The notes under the pieces were generated by a model. That model did not search any database. It was not told the origin of the DNA and saw nothing but the letters and a program-made list of their open reading frames with translations. 64,000 nucleotides of DNA from Plantago major. Taxonomy: Eukaryota > Streptophyta > Magnoliopsida > Lamiales > Plantaginaceae. Within the stretch, counting starts at the first letter, position 1; every line of letters starts with the position of its first letter. The translations under genes were made by a program, and so were the position numbers. Below are positions 46,813 through 58,260 of the stretch, piece by piece. The stretch is taken from contig CM048839.1 of the NCBI GenBank assembly GCA_026545765.1, positions 65,831,187 to 65,895,186 on the forward strand, given 5' to 3'.

Positions 46813-47420
46813 GAGTAAGGCTTATGACAGGGTAGAGTGGGCTTTCTTGAAAAGAGTGTTAGAGAGACTTAGTTTTGAGAATAATTTCATTGATCTAATT
46901 ATGCTAAGTCTGCGTTCTGTCTCCTATTCCATTAATTTTAAATGGAGTTTAGCTTGACCCTATCCAGCCGGAGAGGAAAATCTGACAGGGAGATCCCCTC
47001 TCACCTTACTTGTTCTTGTTTGTCATTGAGGCTTTTAGTTCCCTGATTCGACATGCGGAGGAGAGGGAGGAGTTATGAGGGTTTCCTATAACTCCGCGGG
47101 CACCGAGGATCTCTCATCACCTCTTGCTGATGATACCTTGTTATTTTTGTAAGGCTACTATTGAGGCTGCTTCTGAAATTGTAATATCTTGCATCGGTAT
47201 AGTTTAGCTTCGGGGTAAGAAATTAATTTAGATAAGTCTACTGTGGTTAGTCGTAATGTGGATGGGGATCATATTGATGTTATCATAGATATTCTTCCGG
47301 TTCGGGTGGTAGAGAAACCTGATAAGTATTTGGGGCTTCCATCAGAAATGGGTAGGTCGAAGAAAGAGGTCTTTGGGTGGTTGCGAGAGAGGGTTTGGAA
47401 AAAATGGAGGGTTTTGATGT
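46813..47420 (+). pseudogene. LINE E fragment: reverse transcriptase
   Basis: On + the protein DMSKAYDRVEWAFL is the RT motif-A block, followed by GDPLSP-like DREIPSHL with indels, FVIEAFSSL, an altered ADD region near 47130, and the KYLGLPSEMGRSKKE-like block near 47320-47365. It has many frame breaks. It lies head to head with LINE D, so these are two different insertions or one inverted and broken copy. Confidence 0.75.
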
Positions 47421-48545
47421 GACAATGAAATGTGCGATATAGCATGCTTTTAGAACCTCGTTTTTTGCCTTAGATGCAATATTTGTATCGTTTTATGGTC
47501 AATTACCAACTTCGCGTGTTTTCTGTAGGTCATGATTGTGTTTTTGAGGAATCGCACGATTTCAGACACCAAAACGACATAATTGTGCGAAATCGAGAAA
47601 GTTAAGCAAATATGCCGGATTCGCCGTTGCACGAAGTTCGAGGAGTCAAAACATTTCATACGACCAACCAACGCAGGGGTAATTAAAGATGCTACAACTT
47701 TGTAGAAGACTTGTTCAAAAAGTGCAAAACCGAGGAAAGTAAGGAAGCATGACAATTCCACTTGGAGCTAGAGAAATCCGATGAGGTTGTACCACCTACC
47801 GTTGCGAAGATCTCGAATCCAAATGAAATGCTGAAGAAGGACACTTTTCAAGATAACAAGGTTACGAGGCTCGAAATCGGAGATCGAAGAAAATCTGTAT
47901 ATATAATCTTGGAGAAATCTACCAAGGGGCACTGTTTTGGCTGTACACGGAGTTCTAGAAGTCCGATTCAAGCTCATGAGCTATGGATGGAAAGACTTTT
48001 CTATTAATAACTTTCCGAGAAAATGAAGTTTAGAGGTCTGAAATCAGCCTGGAAGGCGAAACAACTAACACTTGGTCCAGACAGCTTTTTTCCTGTCCGT
48101 CAGGCCTCAATCCGCCTTTTAACTTTTCTTGCTGGCCAAGGATGTCCAGAGCACAAAATTCAACTATAAATCAGACCTCAGGGGTCTCATAATTCTACAC
48201 CTCTCACAAAGCAGCTCTCCTGAGAAAGAACCAGTCCCCGCGGAAGTGAAACCCCAAAACCGCTGGCCATCAGGCACCTAGAAGGAGGAAACCCTAGAAG
48301 CAGCAGCACGAAGACATCAGAGACTAAGCTTCTTCTTCCTTTTCTTGCTTATTTCGATTTCTATCTTAGATATGAGTAGCTAACTTTCTTTTGTAAAGGC
48401 GAACCGCCGTAACTCTGCTTTTGCTACTTCTTTATATACCGTGATATATTAATGGAATAGTTATTAGACGTAAATCGTGGTTATAAAACTCTATACATCC
48501 TTCGTGGTGTGATGTTCTGCTGAGTGACAAAGTAGTTTCATTGAA
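47421..48545 (+). repeat. Probable LTR fragment, Gypsy type
   Basis: About 1.1 kb of non-coding sequence. It holds a CTATAAAT box near 48166, AACCCTAGAAG near 48290, TTCTTCTTCCTTTTC and the motif ATGAGTAGCTAA near 48373, which also occurs in the Athila-2 and Athila-3 LTRs at a similar place relative to the AACCCTAG block. This suggests an LTR of the same broad class. Both ends are lost. It is flanked by LINE sequence on each side. Confidence 0.45.
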
Positions 48546-48856
48546 TTGAGTCAGTATGTATAGATAAAGGTTTAAATTCAGATGCTACAAATAATTGTAA
48601 TCCTAATTTTAGAGCACTTATTTCAGTCGTGTTATGATCCGTTTTCGCCAAGAAAGGTGGCAGTAGCTTCAATGAAATTTATGTCTTAATTTCTGATAAT
48701 AACTCCTGCTCCCGCATTTCCATTGGGTAGGCATGAGCCATCTATGTTCATGGTGAACATTGTTTGGGGGTGTTTCCATTTGCAGTGGATTGGTTTCAAT
48801 AGTTTGGTCAGTTTTGGTGGGAAGGTGGTTAAATTGTCGTGGATAATTTCAAGAAG
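48546..48856 (-). repeat. 311-bp duplicate of LINE D RNase H segment
   Basis: Identical to 45385-45695 in the same orientation, with one substitution noticed (in the TAGATACAGG/TAGATAAAGG block) and no gaps. At 48856/48857 it joins the accessory ORF of Copia element A without a frame change. Near identity implies a recent copying event, such as template-switch repair. Confidence 0.93.
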
Positions 48857-51139
48857 GTTTAGAATAGCCTCAGCTTGTTGAGTAGCATAAGTAGCATCTG
48901 CTAGTGCTTGATTGGCATTGTTGCAGTCTTCTTCCCTGATCAGAGCTAAGTCTTTCTGAGAGAGAGCTATGCTGGTTGCTCTATTTAGCAATGCAGCAGC
49001 CAAATCTTTCATCTCTTCTGGGACTGACTGTAGGACTCGGTTGTCTTGAGCAACAAGTTTGTCTCTTAGTTCCAAGAAAACAGCTGTTCTGGACCTGTGC
49101 TCATCACTTCTTGATGCACTTGGAGCAGAGAAAATTTGAGGAGCCAGAAGGGCTAGCTTTTCCTTAGTGATTAGCCTCTCATCTTCTGCTTGGGAGATCA
49201 AGTTTGGGTTTATTTCAGCATCACTCTCATAATCCTTTTCTTGGATTGTTTGCAGAGTGGCAATCTTTTGTTTGCCTTTGAGTATGCTGGCCTTCTGAGA
49301 AGTAGAAGGTCTTTCTGATGTAGCCTTAGCATAATGCTCTTCATCATCATTGTCATCCATGGCATCTATCTCAGCAGCAGTGACAACGATGGCATTTTTC
49401 AACAACCTTTGCTCATCTAGGAGTGCCAGTTCCTTAGCATTAGCTTCTCTGAGCTTTTCAAGTTTGGCTTCCTTTTCTTCAATAAGAGCTTGACACTCTA
49501 AGTTGATTCTCTTCTCCTCTTCCAACTTAAATCTGAGTTGTTCAATCTTGAACTCGATTGTGATTTCTTCAATTGTGTCTTGTTCAAATTTTGGGTATTT
49601 TGATGAGACTTTGGTGGTGATGATGATGGGGCTTTCTGAGCATTGGAAGGAGTAGCCTTTTCTGCACTTCCTTTGCTAACTTTCTGAATCCCGCCGTTTT
49701 CAGGTTGGGGATCATCATTCTGATCATCATCATCATCATCATCCTTTTTCTTGTCTTCTTGACTTGGATGCTCAGAAGGAGTTTCTTGGTAGTCATTCTC
49801 ATCAGTTTCCCCCTCATCTTCAGAAACCAGGTTGATCACATTAGGAAGTGTGATCATCCTCCCATTTACTTCTTCTTGCTCAGAAGGGTAGGTTGTGAGC
49901 TTGCTGGGCAAGGTAGGATGGGTCACCATCTGCTCTTGGGTTTGAGCATCAGTAGCTTGAAAGTCTGCTAGGAGTCTTTGTGCGACTTCATTTAAGAAGT
50001 TATCATCCATCAGAGTGGCAAAAGAATATGATTTTGTTGGAAACATAGCATGGATATGGTCTTCCAGATTGATTGCTATGGCCCTTTTCTCTGGGATGTC
50101 AATTACTCTTGAAATTTCAGAAAGATCGGCCTTTCTGAGTTTCTGCCATTGTCTGAAGCACTTTAGATGTTTCTTGAGAGTGTGCTTCTTAGAGGCTTGG
50201 AGTAAGTTGAGTGGCACTAGACTTTGAGCCTGAAAGAAAGGGATCAAGTTAGTTTTGTTCAAACTACTTGTGTTAGTATCTGTGTGCAAAAGTAAGCTTT
50301 CTGAGCATACCTGTGTAGAAACACTAGGCTCATTTGCTTGGACTTCTGCTTGTTTGGGCACATAGGCCTCAGATACCTTGATGTGAGGAGAAGTCTGATC
50401 CTCAGCATCCTTTCTTTCTGATTGAACCTGAGAAATAGAATCAAATATGTTTAGAAACTTGTTATCAGAAAAGATAAGTGAAAAAAATGCTTTCTGAGAC
50501 TTCACTTACTTCCAAGTGAGGAAGCTCAGTGGCATCTTTCTCAGAAACCTTTTCTTCAGATACTGCTTCTTCAGCAGTTTTACTTTCTCTTGGAGGAGAT
50601 AAGATCACATTCTCTCCGTCCAAGTGTTCTTCTGATTGAGCCTGTAAGATAGAACACACATATTGATTAAGTAGTGAATTTTACCAAAATTTTCTTAAGG
50701 AAAGTTTACTGATACTTACCTTCTCAATAGAAGGCTCAAGACTACTTCCTCGAGTGCTTTTCACCTGGAAACTCTTGTGTCGGTGTTGGTTCCACCTCCA
50801 CTACTTTCTCAGTTGTAGCCTAATAAGAGACATTTAAGAATATCAGAACACAAGATTAGAGCAATTTTAAGTTAGTTATTTCTTGTTCAGAGATAACTTT
50901 ACTACCTGTGAAACAGGCTCTTCTTGATGTTCTGAGGTTGGAGTAACCTCTTCTTGATTCAAGGGAGTGGACAAGTTTTCTTCCCCCTGAAATTGTGTCT
51001 TGGCCTGTAACAAATGAAGCTTATGAGTAACAAGTTAACATTTTAATGTTGACAAGTTAGATACAAACTACTTTTGTTACCTGAATAGAGTCAGGCTGAG
51101 TTTGGGTCTCTTGGACTAGTGGAGTTTCCACAGCCTCTC
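48857..51139 (-). pseudogene. Copia element A accessory ORF, six exons, 5' part removed by element B
   Basis: The product is acidic, Glu/Ser-rich and partly coiled coil; function unknown. Exons on minus: 51139-51081 (cut by the element B LTR), 51004-50906 (99 bp), 50819-50720, 50641-50510 (132), 50427-50311 (117), then a long exon 50229-48857. The five introns are 76-86 bp and GT-AG. Most exons start with GCT or GCC codons (AK, AT, AQ) or GTT (VQ). The long exon has a conserved block (CFRQWQKLRKADLSEI, HAMFPT), the motif EEVNGRMITLPNVINLVSED, an Asp run encoded near 49722-49745, and a coiled coil. Exon 50819-50720 is 100 bp, so it contains a frameshift, and another lies near 49590. It matches the + strand ORF at 61.6-64.0 kb exon by exon. 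The 3' end is fused to LINE D sequence. Confidence 0.8.
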
Positions 51140-52785
51140 TGTTAGGAAATTTGTTAGATATTTGTTAGAAATATCTGTTTAGATTTTGATCAGAAACATG
51201 ATGACTTATCTTAGTCTCAGAAAGGTGATTAGTACTCTTGGTTCACTTGAACATTGTAAAAGAGGAAACCCACTAAGTATGATAGTCTAGCTAATCTTGT
51301 ATAGGATGTTAGGTCTCAAAATGTAATTTTTATTGAAGAGAAGACCAAGAAGAAGACATCCAAGCAGAACAAGTTCAACGACATTGAAGATTTGAAGAAA
51401 CTGCACAAGATTACTGAAATAGTTTTACAGATACCTTGGTCAGATATCTTGAAGACACGAATAGTCTTAAAAGTCAGGTCACAAGAGATATCTGAGAACT
51501 GGAAGGTTTTCTAAAAACCAGGAAAGTGTCCACAGATATCTACTCTCAGATACCTTGAGCCTTAACCACATTTCTGAAAAAGAAATATATTGCAACAAAG
51601 TTGTTTCAATAAAGTGGTATCTGAAGATTGAAGACAAGGACGTGCAAAGAATCAAATAATACTAGTCTCTAATACTGAGCATAGTTCCGTTGGCACTACA
51701 GGACAAAAAGTACAGTACAATGCATTTAATGCACAGACAGAGATGTCTGAATAAAAGCAACGGTACCTTCTGAAGAAGAATACAAACCTGCTACAGTATT
51801 ATACACAGATATCAATAGTTTGAATTTGATTTATGCCTAACGGATACTATTCAAACGGCACTCAAATTCATCTATAAATATCAACACTTAGACAGCTTGA
51901 GAACACACAACCTGAAGAACTTACACTGAACACATACCTCGCTATCTCAAGCAAACTACTTATCCTCAAAGCTTTCTGTTGCGACCAAAGCTCCTGATCT
52001 TAAGTAGCACTAAAGTTCTAAGTGTCCTGATCCTAAACAAGCACTGCTATCTGTGAAAGAGTTGAATTGAAAGATCAAGTATCTGAGATTCATTCTCTTG
52101 AACATTTATCTAAGACTTGGGTCAGTAAAAAGAACAAGATACCATACATTGAAAAGTGTATTAAATATACTTGATTCACAGAGCTATCTGATTAACTGAA
52201 AAGTTATTAAAGAAGCTCATCTGACAACTCAAACCAAAACCAACACCATCACTGGCGTGGAGTACAGGAAGTACTTAGTTTGAGAAACTAAGGAATAACT
52301 CCAAGGTTATTGAGCACAGGAAGTACTTAGCTTGGGAAGCTAGGGAATAGCTCAAAAAGGTTTCTGAGTATAGGAAGTACTTGGCTGTGAAAGCCGGGGA
52401 ACAACTCAGGGGGAACATTTGGTTGGGAACCATTTGTCTAAGGAATCTTAGAATTGGATTTTTGTAAGGTGACCTTAATTATCTATTCTAGTGAATTCTA
52501 GGTCTTTGGAAGACCGAAGTGGATTAGTTGGAGGATTACGCCACCTCCAGATACCACTATACTTGCTGTGTTATTTACTTCTCTGTACTTACATTTCAGC
52601 AACACACACACACACACACTTTAACTGTTTCTGCACTTATCTATCTTAAGTCTTCCGCACTCTGAATTTAAGTATCAGATATCTACACAGATATCTGAGA
52701 AATAGTTTTTATCGACAAAAGTTTTATAAGACTATTCACCCCCCCCCCCCCCTAGTCTTTTACTTTGCCGTTATCTGGACCAACA
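51140..52785 (+). repeat. Copia element B 5' LTR (1646 bp)
   Basis: It begins TGTTAGGAAATT and ends GGACCAACA, two bases before the primer-binding site. A (CA)n run lies near 52602-52619 and a C-run at about 52739-52752. Three tandem copies of about 53 bp with hairpin potential lie at 52260-52410. The left flank CTCTC (51135-51139) should recur after the 3' LTR outside this window if it is the target-site duplication. The insertion splits the element A accessory ORF. Confidence 0.82.
52260..52410 (+). ncRNA. Three tandem RNA hairpin repeats in the element B LTR
   Basis: Copies begin at 52260, 52312 and 52366. Each has a 42-nt ungapped core with outer arms GAGY and RCTC and an inner stem of 7-8 bp. 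Copy 1 pairs CTTAGTTT with AAACTAAG, copy 2 CTTAGCTT with AAGCTAGG, copy 3 CTTGGCT with AGCCGGG. Core positions 4/39, 18/30 and 20/28 change together (T-A to C-G, A-T to G-C, T-A to C-G), and 16/32 and 17/31 change to G-U. That pattern supports selection on RNA pairing. They lie some 380-530 bp before the primer-binding site and so may be in the leader of the genomic RNA. The role is unknown. Confidence 0.6.
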
Positions 52786-52787
52786 AG

Positions 52788-52799
52788 TGGTATCAGAGC
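52788..52799 (+). promoter_or_regulatory. Primer-binding site, initiator tRNA-Met type
   Basis: TGGTATCAGAGC is complementary to the 3' end of initiator tRNA-Met, the standard primer of plant Copia elements. It starts two bases after the LTR and fixes element B on the + strand. Confidence 0.93.
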
Positions 52800-52903
52800 A
52801 AGAGGTTCACAAGCCTTCTGCACTGAACCTAGATCCCCAGATAGGTGAAGGAACTTTGTCCATTTACGAGGACTATTTAATTTGTGTGTTAAGTGTGCAA
52901 GAA

Positions 52904-55396
52904 TGTCTCTGAGTGATGCACCCGTTCTCAAACCAGAGAACTACGAGAAATGGAAAAATAACATGATGCTCCACCTTGAAGCCATAAGTGACGAAATGAT
53001 CGAAGTAATAAAAAATGGCCCAATAGTCATTCAACAACTTAAACAAGTCATGGAGGTTTCTAATGGTAGAGACAGAGATCAAAGCGAAGGATCTTCACAA
53101 ACTGATGCGTCAACAAGTGGGAGATCTACTAGTCAAGTTATTTACGAACCAAAGCCCAGAGAACTCTGGACATCGGAAGATGCCAAGAGAAATCGTCTGG
53201 ATGGTCAAGCTCGTAATATCATCATCAGCTCTACACCTGAGCACATCTGATTAAAGCGTAGGGTGCTAAAGCAGCGAAAGTTGCACTGCAACCGATTGAA
53301 GAAATCTGTCGGGCCGAAAACCAAAGAAAACAAGTTCGAAGTTCTCAAGTTGAAATTTCAAAATTTCAAACAAGGACCCACTGAAACTCTGGAAGAACTT
53401 GATTTCAGATTTACCACTCTCATGAGTGATATGGCAGCACTTGGGGAAAGCAACAGATACTCTCAGTCAGAAAAGATTAAGACTATTGTCAGAAGTCTTC
53501 ACCACAACTGGGAGCATACTAAATTCTTTTATTTTAATCAAGGTATGCCAAATATCACTCCAGTGGAACTCTTCTGACATCTTGCTACGGTTGACTATGA
53601 GACAACACAAAGAGAACAAACAACTGAAAAGTTGCAAAATATTGCTCTAGTTGCTCAAGGAACTTCTGAAAAGAAGAAAATCAAGGAAGAGACTGAGGAT
53701 GCTCTTGATGCAAAGAAAATGAGCAAATATGTCAGTCAAGAAATTGAGAGAAGAAAAGCCAAAGAGAAGCTGAAAAAGCATCTAGGCTCAGACTATCACC
53801 AGTACAAAAATATGCAAAGCTCGCTGAACAAGCCATTTCGTAAAGCATCATGTCTTGAGGAAGTAGAAATTGGAAACGATATCCGCTTCTATTGTCGTAA
53901 ACCCGTCACTTCAAGAAGGATTGTCCGCCTTCAACAAACTAAGGACAGTGACAAGAAAGATAGAAGAATCTTCGAAGAAGCCGAAAGCTTTATTAATCAA
54001 GAAAGAAAGAAAATCAAACTCAACTGGATGCTCTAGACTATGAGATTCGACGATGACAATTCAGATGACTCAATCTTACCATCACGTAATTATGTGGAGT
54101 TACTCATGATATAATCGACTTGACCTCAAGAAGAATGAAATGTGTGGAGTTCTTTGAGATTGACGGTCCAGACATCTCTAACACGTAAATCATCTTATGG
54201 TGATGAGGTAACACATACTTCTTGTTATACTTATGAAAGTGATGAAGAAGAAATAAAAGATCTAGAAAATCTCAGGAAAGATCTTGACATCTATGAAAGA
54301 GAATTTCTAATGATCCGAGCTAGAGCCGAAAATCTTGAAGAAGAAAAGAATTCTCTTGTAAAGGAAAATTCTCAATTAGTTAAGATATCTGAGAGAAAGG
54401 ATGCTGAAAATGCATTTCTTAAACCTCAGATATCTGAGATTGAAAAGTCACATAAAGAAGCAATGGCTGAATTACGAAAGAAATATGAAGATCTTCTTTC
54501 TGAGAACAAGGAACTCAAAAGGAAAGAATTATCTTTTCAATCTTATGCCAAAGCTAGTGACACTCTTACTGAAGTACAATCTTACTTAAGAGATCCTTGA
54601 AAAAGAAAGGACTTGAAATTTGAATACACAGACAGATTGTTCTATCACTCTGAATAAGAGTGAGGAAAGAAGAACATTTGTAAGTACTCAGCAAGATTGT
54701 TCCCATGCAATCTATAGTATCGGTCAGAAGACGAAGATTGTTGACAAAGGAAAGGCAGTTGCGACTAAACCTTTGTGGGAAAAACAAGTCAAAAATAAAA
54801 CTGATGGGCACGTCTCTAAAAAGAAACACAACACTGAAAAGTGTAAACACTCACAGTGCTATGTCTCTCAAAAGGGTAGAATTGCAGGAGCTGGCAAATT
54901 CTCTCATATCACTTAGTCTGGACAGAAATTGGATCAACTAGAGACTAGCAAAGCTGCTGAGAAAAGATCTCAGATAGCTTTAAGTGCTCGAAACAGTATT
55001 GGCTACAAAGGCATCGGGAAACAACTTTCTCATGAATACAAACAAGAGCAAGAACGATGGCTAAAAGCTAGAATTGCTCAAAGAAATTATCAGAAGTGGA
55101 AGTTGAATCAAGCCACTGAAAATCTGAATGCCAGGGCTAGAAGAAATCTGGCAAGGAGAGCTAAGTTTGCTGAAAAGCAAACTCAGAAACCTGACAGGTA
55201 TCTGAAAGCACCAAATGGAGCACCTAGGAACACACCAAGGAAGAAAACAATTCTTAATAATGATAATCATTCAATCAGAATTCCTCCTTATGTTCCTATC
55301 ATAAAAAAGAATGTTCCAAGGAAATTCATTCAAAAATGGATTCCTACTGGAAGATTGTTTAGTCCTGATGGTTCCAACTATAAATTGAGAACCTAA
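52904..55396 (+). pseudogene. Copia element B gag with long coiled-coil extension
   Basis: Gag forms the virus-like particle. The ATG at 52904 opens MSLSDAPVLKPENYEKWK, the usual Copia gag start. One frame runs to 54036 but has in-frame TGAs at 53248 and 53575 and a TAG at 54034. The core block (LKFQNFKQGPTETLEEL, then GESNRYSQSEKIKTIVRSL) is clear. The zinc knuckle near 53885-53930 is destroyed: its first Cys codon is changed and a base is missing, which puts the rest out of frame. A second long part (54142-54600) is a strong coiled coil rich in Glu/Lys/Leu. After a frameshift a basic region (54620-55396) with stops at 54914 and 55394 leads to the protease. Gag is longer than in most Copia elements. 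Confidence 0.87.
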
Positions 55397-55786
55397 TCTC
55401 CTATTCCCTGTTATGTGCAGAATGCTTCCTGGACTAAAGCACAATGGCTGTTTGATAGTGGATGCGGAAAGCACATGACAGGAGACAAAGCAAATCTGGT
55501 CGATTACAAAGCTTGCAACACAGGACCAGATATCAGATTTGCTGGAGGAGAATTAAATCCCTCTCTGGGATTCGGCAACGTCAAATTGGGAACATTAACA
55601 ATCACTGACGTATTACATGTTAAGGATTTGGAATATAATCTATTTAGCATGAGCCAGTTTGCAGACAAAGGTTTTACTATAAAATTCAAAGCAAAATACT
55701 GCAAACTAATTGACAATGAGTCAGCGAAGTCTTTTGCTTTCGGAAAGCGATCTTTATGTTGCCGATTGGGCATCTGCCACAACTGA
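55397..55786 (+). pseudogene. Copia element B protease
   Basis: In frame with the end of gag after a stop at 55394. WLFDSGCGKHMTGD is the Copia protease active site with the DSG triad, followed by FAGGE, GFGNVKLG and the conserved DVLHVKDLEYNLFSMSQ. The frame ends at 55786; a frameshift leads to integrase in another frame from about 55710. This pepsin-like protease would process the gag-pol polyprotein. Confidence 0.9.
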
Positions 55787-57348
55787 AGAATGTCTCATGG
55801 TGAGTCAATCTGGTCACACAGAAGAGCACTGGTTATGGCACAAAAGAATGAGTCACTTGAACTTCAAAACTCTGAACAAACTTACCAAGAAAGAGTTAGT
55901 GGTTGGCCTTCCCAAAACGTCTTTCAGAAAGGATGATATCATTACGCATGTCGATGGGAAACAATCCAAAATCTCTTTCAAGTCCAAAACTAGACACTCT
56001 AGTGTTAGACCACTGCAACTACTACATATGGATCTTTTTGAATCATCTGTAACTAGTTATGCAGGAAAGAAGTATGGTCTGGTTGTTGTAGATGACTTCT
56101 CAAGATTCACTTGGGTTGTCTTTCTGAAACACAAATCTGACGCCAGGGTGGAGATACCAAACTTGCTGAAAAAGCTTGAAGTCATGAAAAATGACAAGGT
56201 ATCTGCAATCAGAACAGACCATGGTACTGAGTTTGTCAACCAGTACATAAAGGAGTTTTGTACCTGCAAAGGTATACAACATCAACTTTCCTCTGTAAGA
56301 ACAGCTCAACAAAATGGTGTTGCAGAAAGGAAAAACAGAACCCTTAAAGAAGCTGCAAGGACGATGCTAGCTGACACTGAAATAAGTGAAATTTATTAGG
56401 TTGAAGCTGTAAACACAGCCTGCTACACTCAGAATAGATGTTTGATAAACAAACACTATGACAAGACCCCTTATGAAATCTTGGTTGGTAGACCCCCTAA
56501 TATCAAACATCTGAGAGTATTTGGTTGTAGATGTTTTGTTCTAAACAATGGAAAAGATTATCTGAGAACATTTCAACCAAAGGCAGATAAAAGTGTATTT
56601 CTTGGCTATTCCACGAATAGCAAAGCCTACAGAATTTACAACAAAAGAACAAAGAAAATTGAAGAATCAGTTCATGTTGTATTCTATGAAGGAAGCAAGA
56701 AAACACCTCCTAATGATGAACTCTCAGAAAGGTTCAAAGAACTAATGTTGAGGGACTCTGAAGAAGAATCCTCAGAAAGGAGAAACATCATTACGGAAAG
56801 TGAGGATGACTCTGACGTAGAAAAGCATGAAGTGCCTAGTAACAACAAGATGACTCACAAACATGATGAAGAATTTCCTATAAAACTTCCAGAAATGGAA
56901 ACTGAAGATGTTCATCATAAAGCTATCTCTGGAAATAATCTCACTGAAAAACATGTTCCAGATAGCTCAAACGCTGAACAAGTGTCAGACATTAATTGCC
57001 CTTCTGAGGAGCAAAATGTCTTAGATACTGAAAAAGTATCAAATCAAAATCCCAGTGATTCACATTCAAATCATTTGGATATTGATCCTACTAGCACTAA
57101 ACCTATGATGAGATGGATCAAGGATCATCCTGCAAAAGATGTGATTGGACCAATTAATCAAGGTGTTAGGACTAGGAGAGCAATAGCTGAAAATGCTAAT
57201 TCTCTCTTTGGATGTTTCATCTCAAATATTGAACCCAAAAATATAGAAGAAGCATTAGGAGACCAAGACTGGATCTCTGCAATGCAAGAAGAGTTGGATC
57301 AATTTGAGAGAAACAAAGTCTGGAAATTAGTTCCATTCGTGGATCACA
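55787..57348 (+). pseudogene. Copia element B integrase
   Basis: Integrase inserts the DNA copy into the chromosome. The pre-integrase region keeps its two His (HKRMSHLNFKTL) but the usual two Cys are gone (DIITHVDGKQ). The catalytic core has all three acidic residues: LLHMDLFES, AIRTDHGTEF and NGVAERKNRT. An in-frame TAG at 56397-56399 interrupts it. The C-terminal part (56442 on: YDKTPYEILVGRPPN, FGCRCFVLNNG, VFLGYS) and an acidic Ser-rich linker follow. The RT N-terminus (DQDWISAMQEELDQFERN, then VWKLVP) is intact up to an insertion at about 57349. Confidence 0.9.
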
Positions 57349-57618
57349 TTTTGTCCAATTATACTAATATATATATTCAATGTATTTTATATCGCCATTT
57401 TAATAACATCATCAAAATTATCAGAAGTTGAAAGAAATATTCGTTGAGCATTTTAACTTAGTAATGAAAAAAATCAGTAATTGATGTGTACTACATGTAT
57501 GCATTTTAAAGAGATGCGGATGCATTAATCCTTATGCTAGTTGCAAACAAGTACACAAAATGTATAACAAGGGATCCAACAATATAAAATACCAAGTCGA
57601 GAATAATAAATAATAATC
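57349..57618. mobile_element. Unclassified insertion of about 270 bp in the element B RT gene
   Basis: The RT reading frame stops at KLVPFVDHI and resumes after about 270 bp at [12 protein letters not shown]. The inserted DNA is very AT-rich with no open frame, no clear terminal inverted repeat and no obvious A-tail. Precise ends are uncertain by a few bases. It may be a small unknown MITE or filler DNA. Confidence 0.65.
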
Positions 57619-58260
57619 TGTGATTGGAACTAAATGGGTTTTCAGAAACAAAATGAATGAATCCGGTGAAATAACCAGAAACAAAGCAAGATTGGTTGCC
57701 AAGGGATTTACCCAGACTGAAGGCCTAGATTTTGATGAGACATATGCACCAGTTGCCAGATTGGATGCAATAAGACTCTTTCTAGCCTTTGCAGCTCATA
57801 AAGATTTTAAAGTTTATCAGATGGATGTCAAAAGTGCATTCTTGAATGGTGAACTTGCAGAAGAAGTTTATGTTGAGCAACCACCTGGCTTTGAAGTTTC
57901 CTCAGAAAGTAGAATGGTCTATAAACTACAGAAAGCTCTGTATGGACTGAAATAGGCTCCAAGAGCATGGTATGACACTTTGGCCAAATACCTTCTGGAA
58001 AGTGGTTTCAAGAAAGGTGAAGTTGATAAAACTTTATTTACCTTAAACCATGATGGGAAACTACTCTTAGTTCAAGTATATGTTGATGACATCATATTTG
58101 GATCTAAGGACAAGCAACTTTGTAATGACTTTGCAAATCTCATGAAAAGTAAGTTTGAGATGAGCATGATGGGAGAAATGAATTATTTTCTAGGATTGCA
58201 AGTCAAGCAACTCAGTGATGGAATATTCATTAGTCAAACAAAGTATGCAAAAAGATATGC
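57619..58260 (+). pseudogene. Copia element B reverse transcriptase
   Basis: The frame opens [16 protein letters not shown], passes [32 protein letters not shown], and an in-frame TAG at 57953-57955 where Gln is expected (YGLK then APRAWY). The catalytic YVDD is near 58080 (VQVYVDDIIFGS) and FEMSMMGEMNYFLGL follows. A frameshift occurs near 58255. Sequence resembles the SIRE/TORK side of Copia; I do not assign the lineage firmly. Confidence 0.92.

Noticed and set aside
46813..47420. LINE D and LINE E as one intact element
   Set aside because: They are on opposite strands and the RT part is on +, while the RNase H part is on -.
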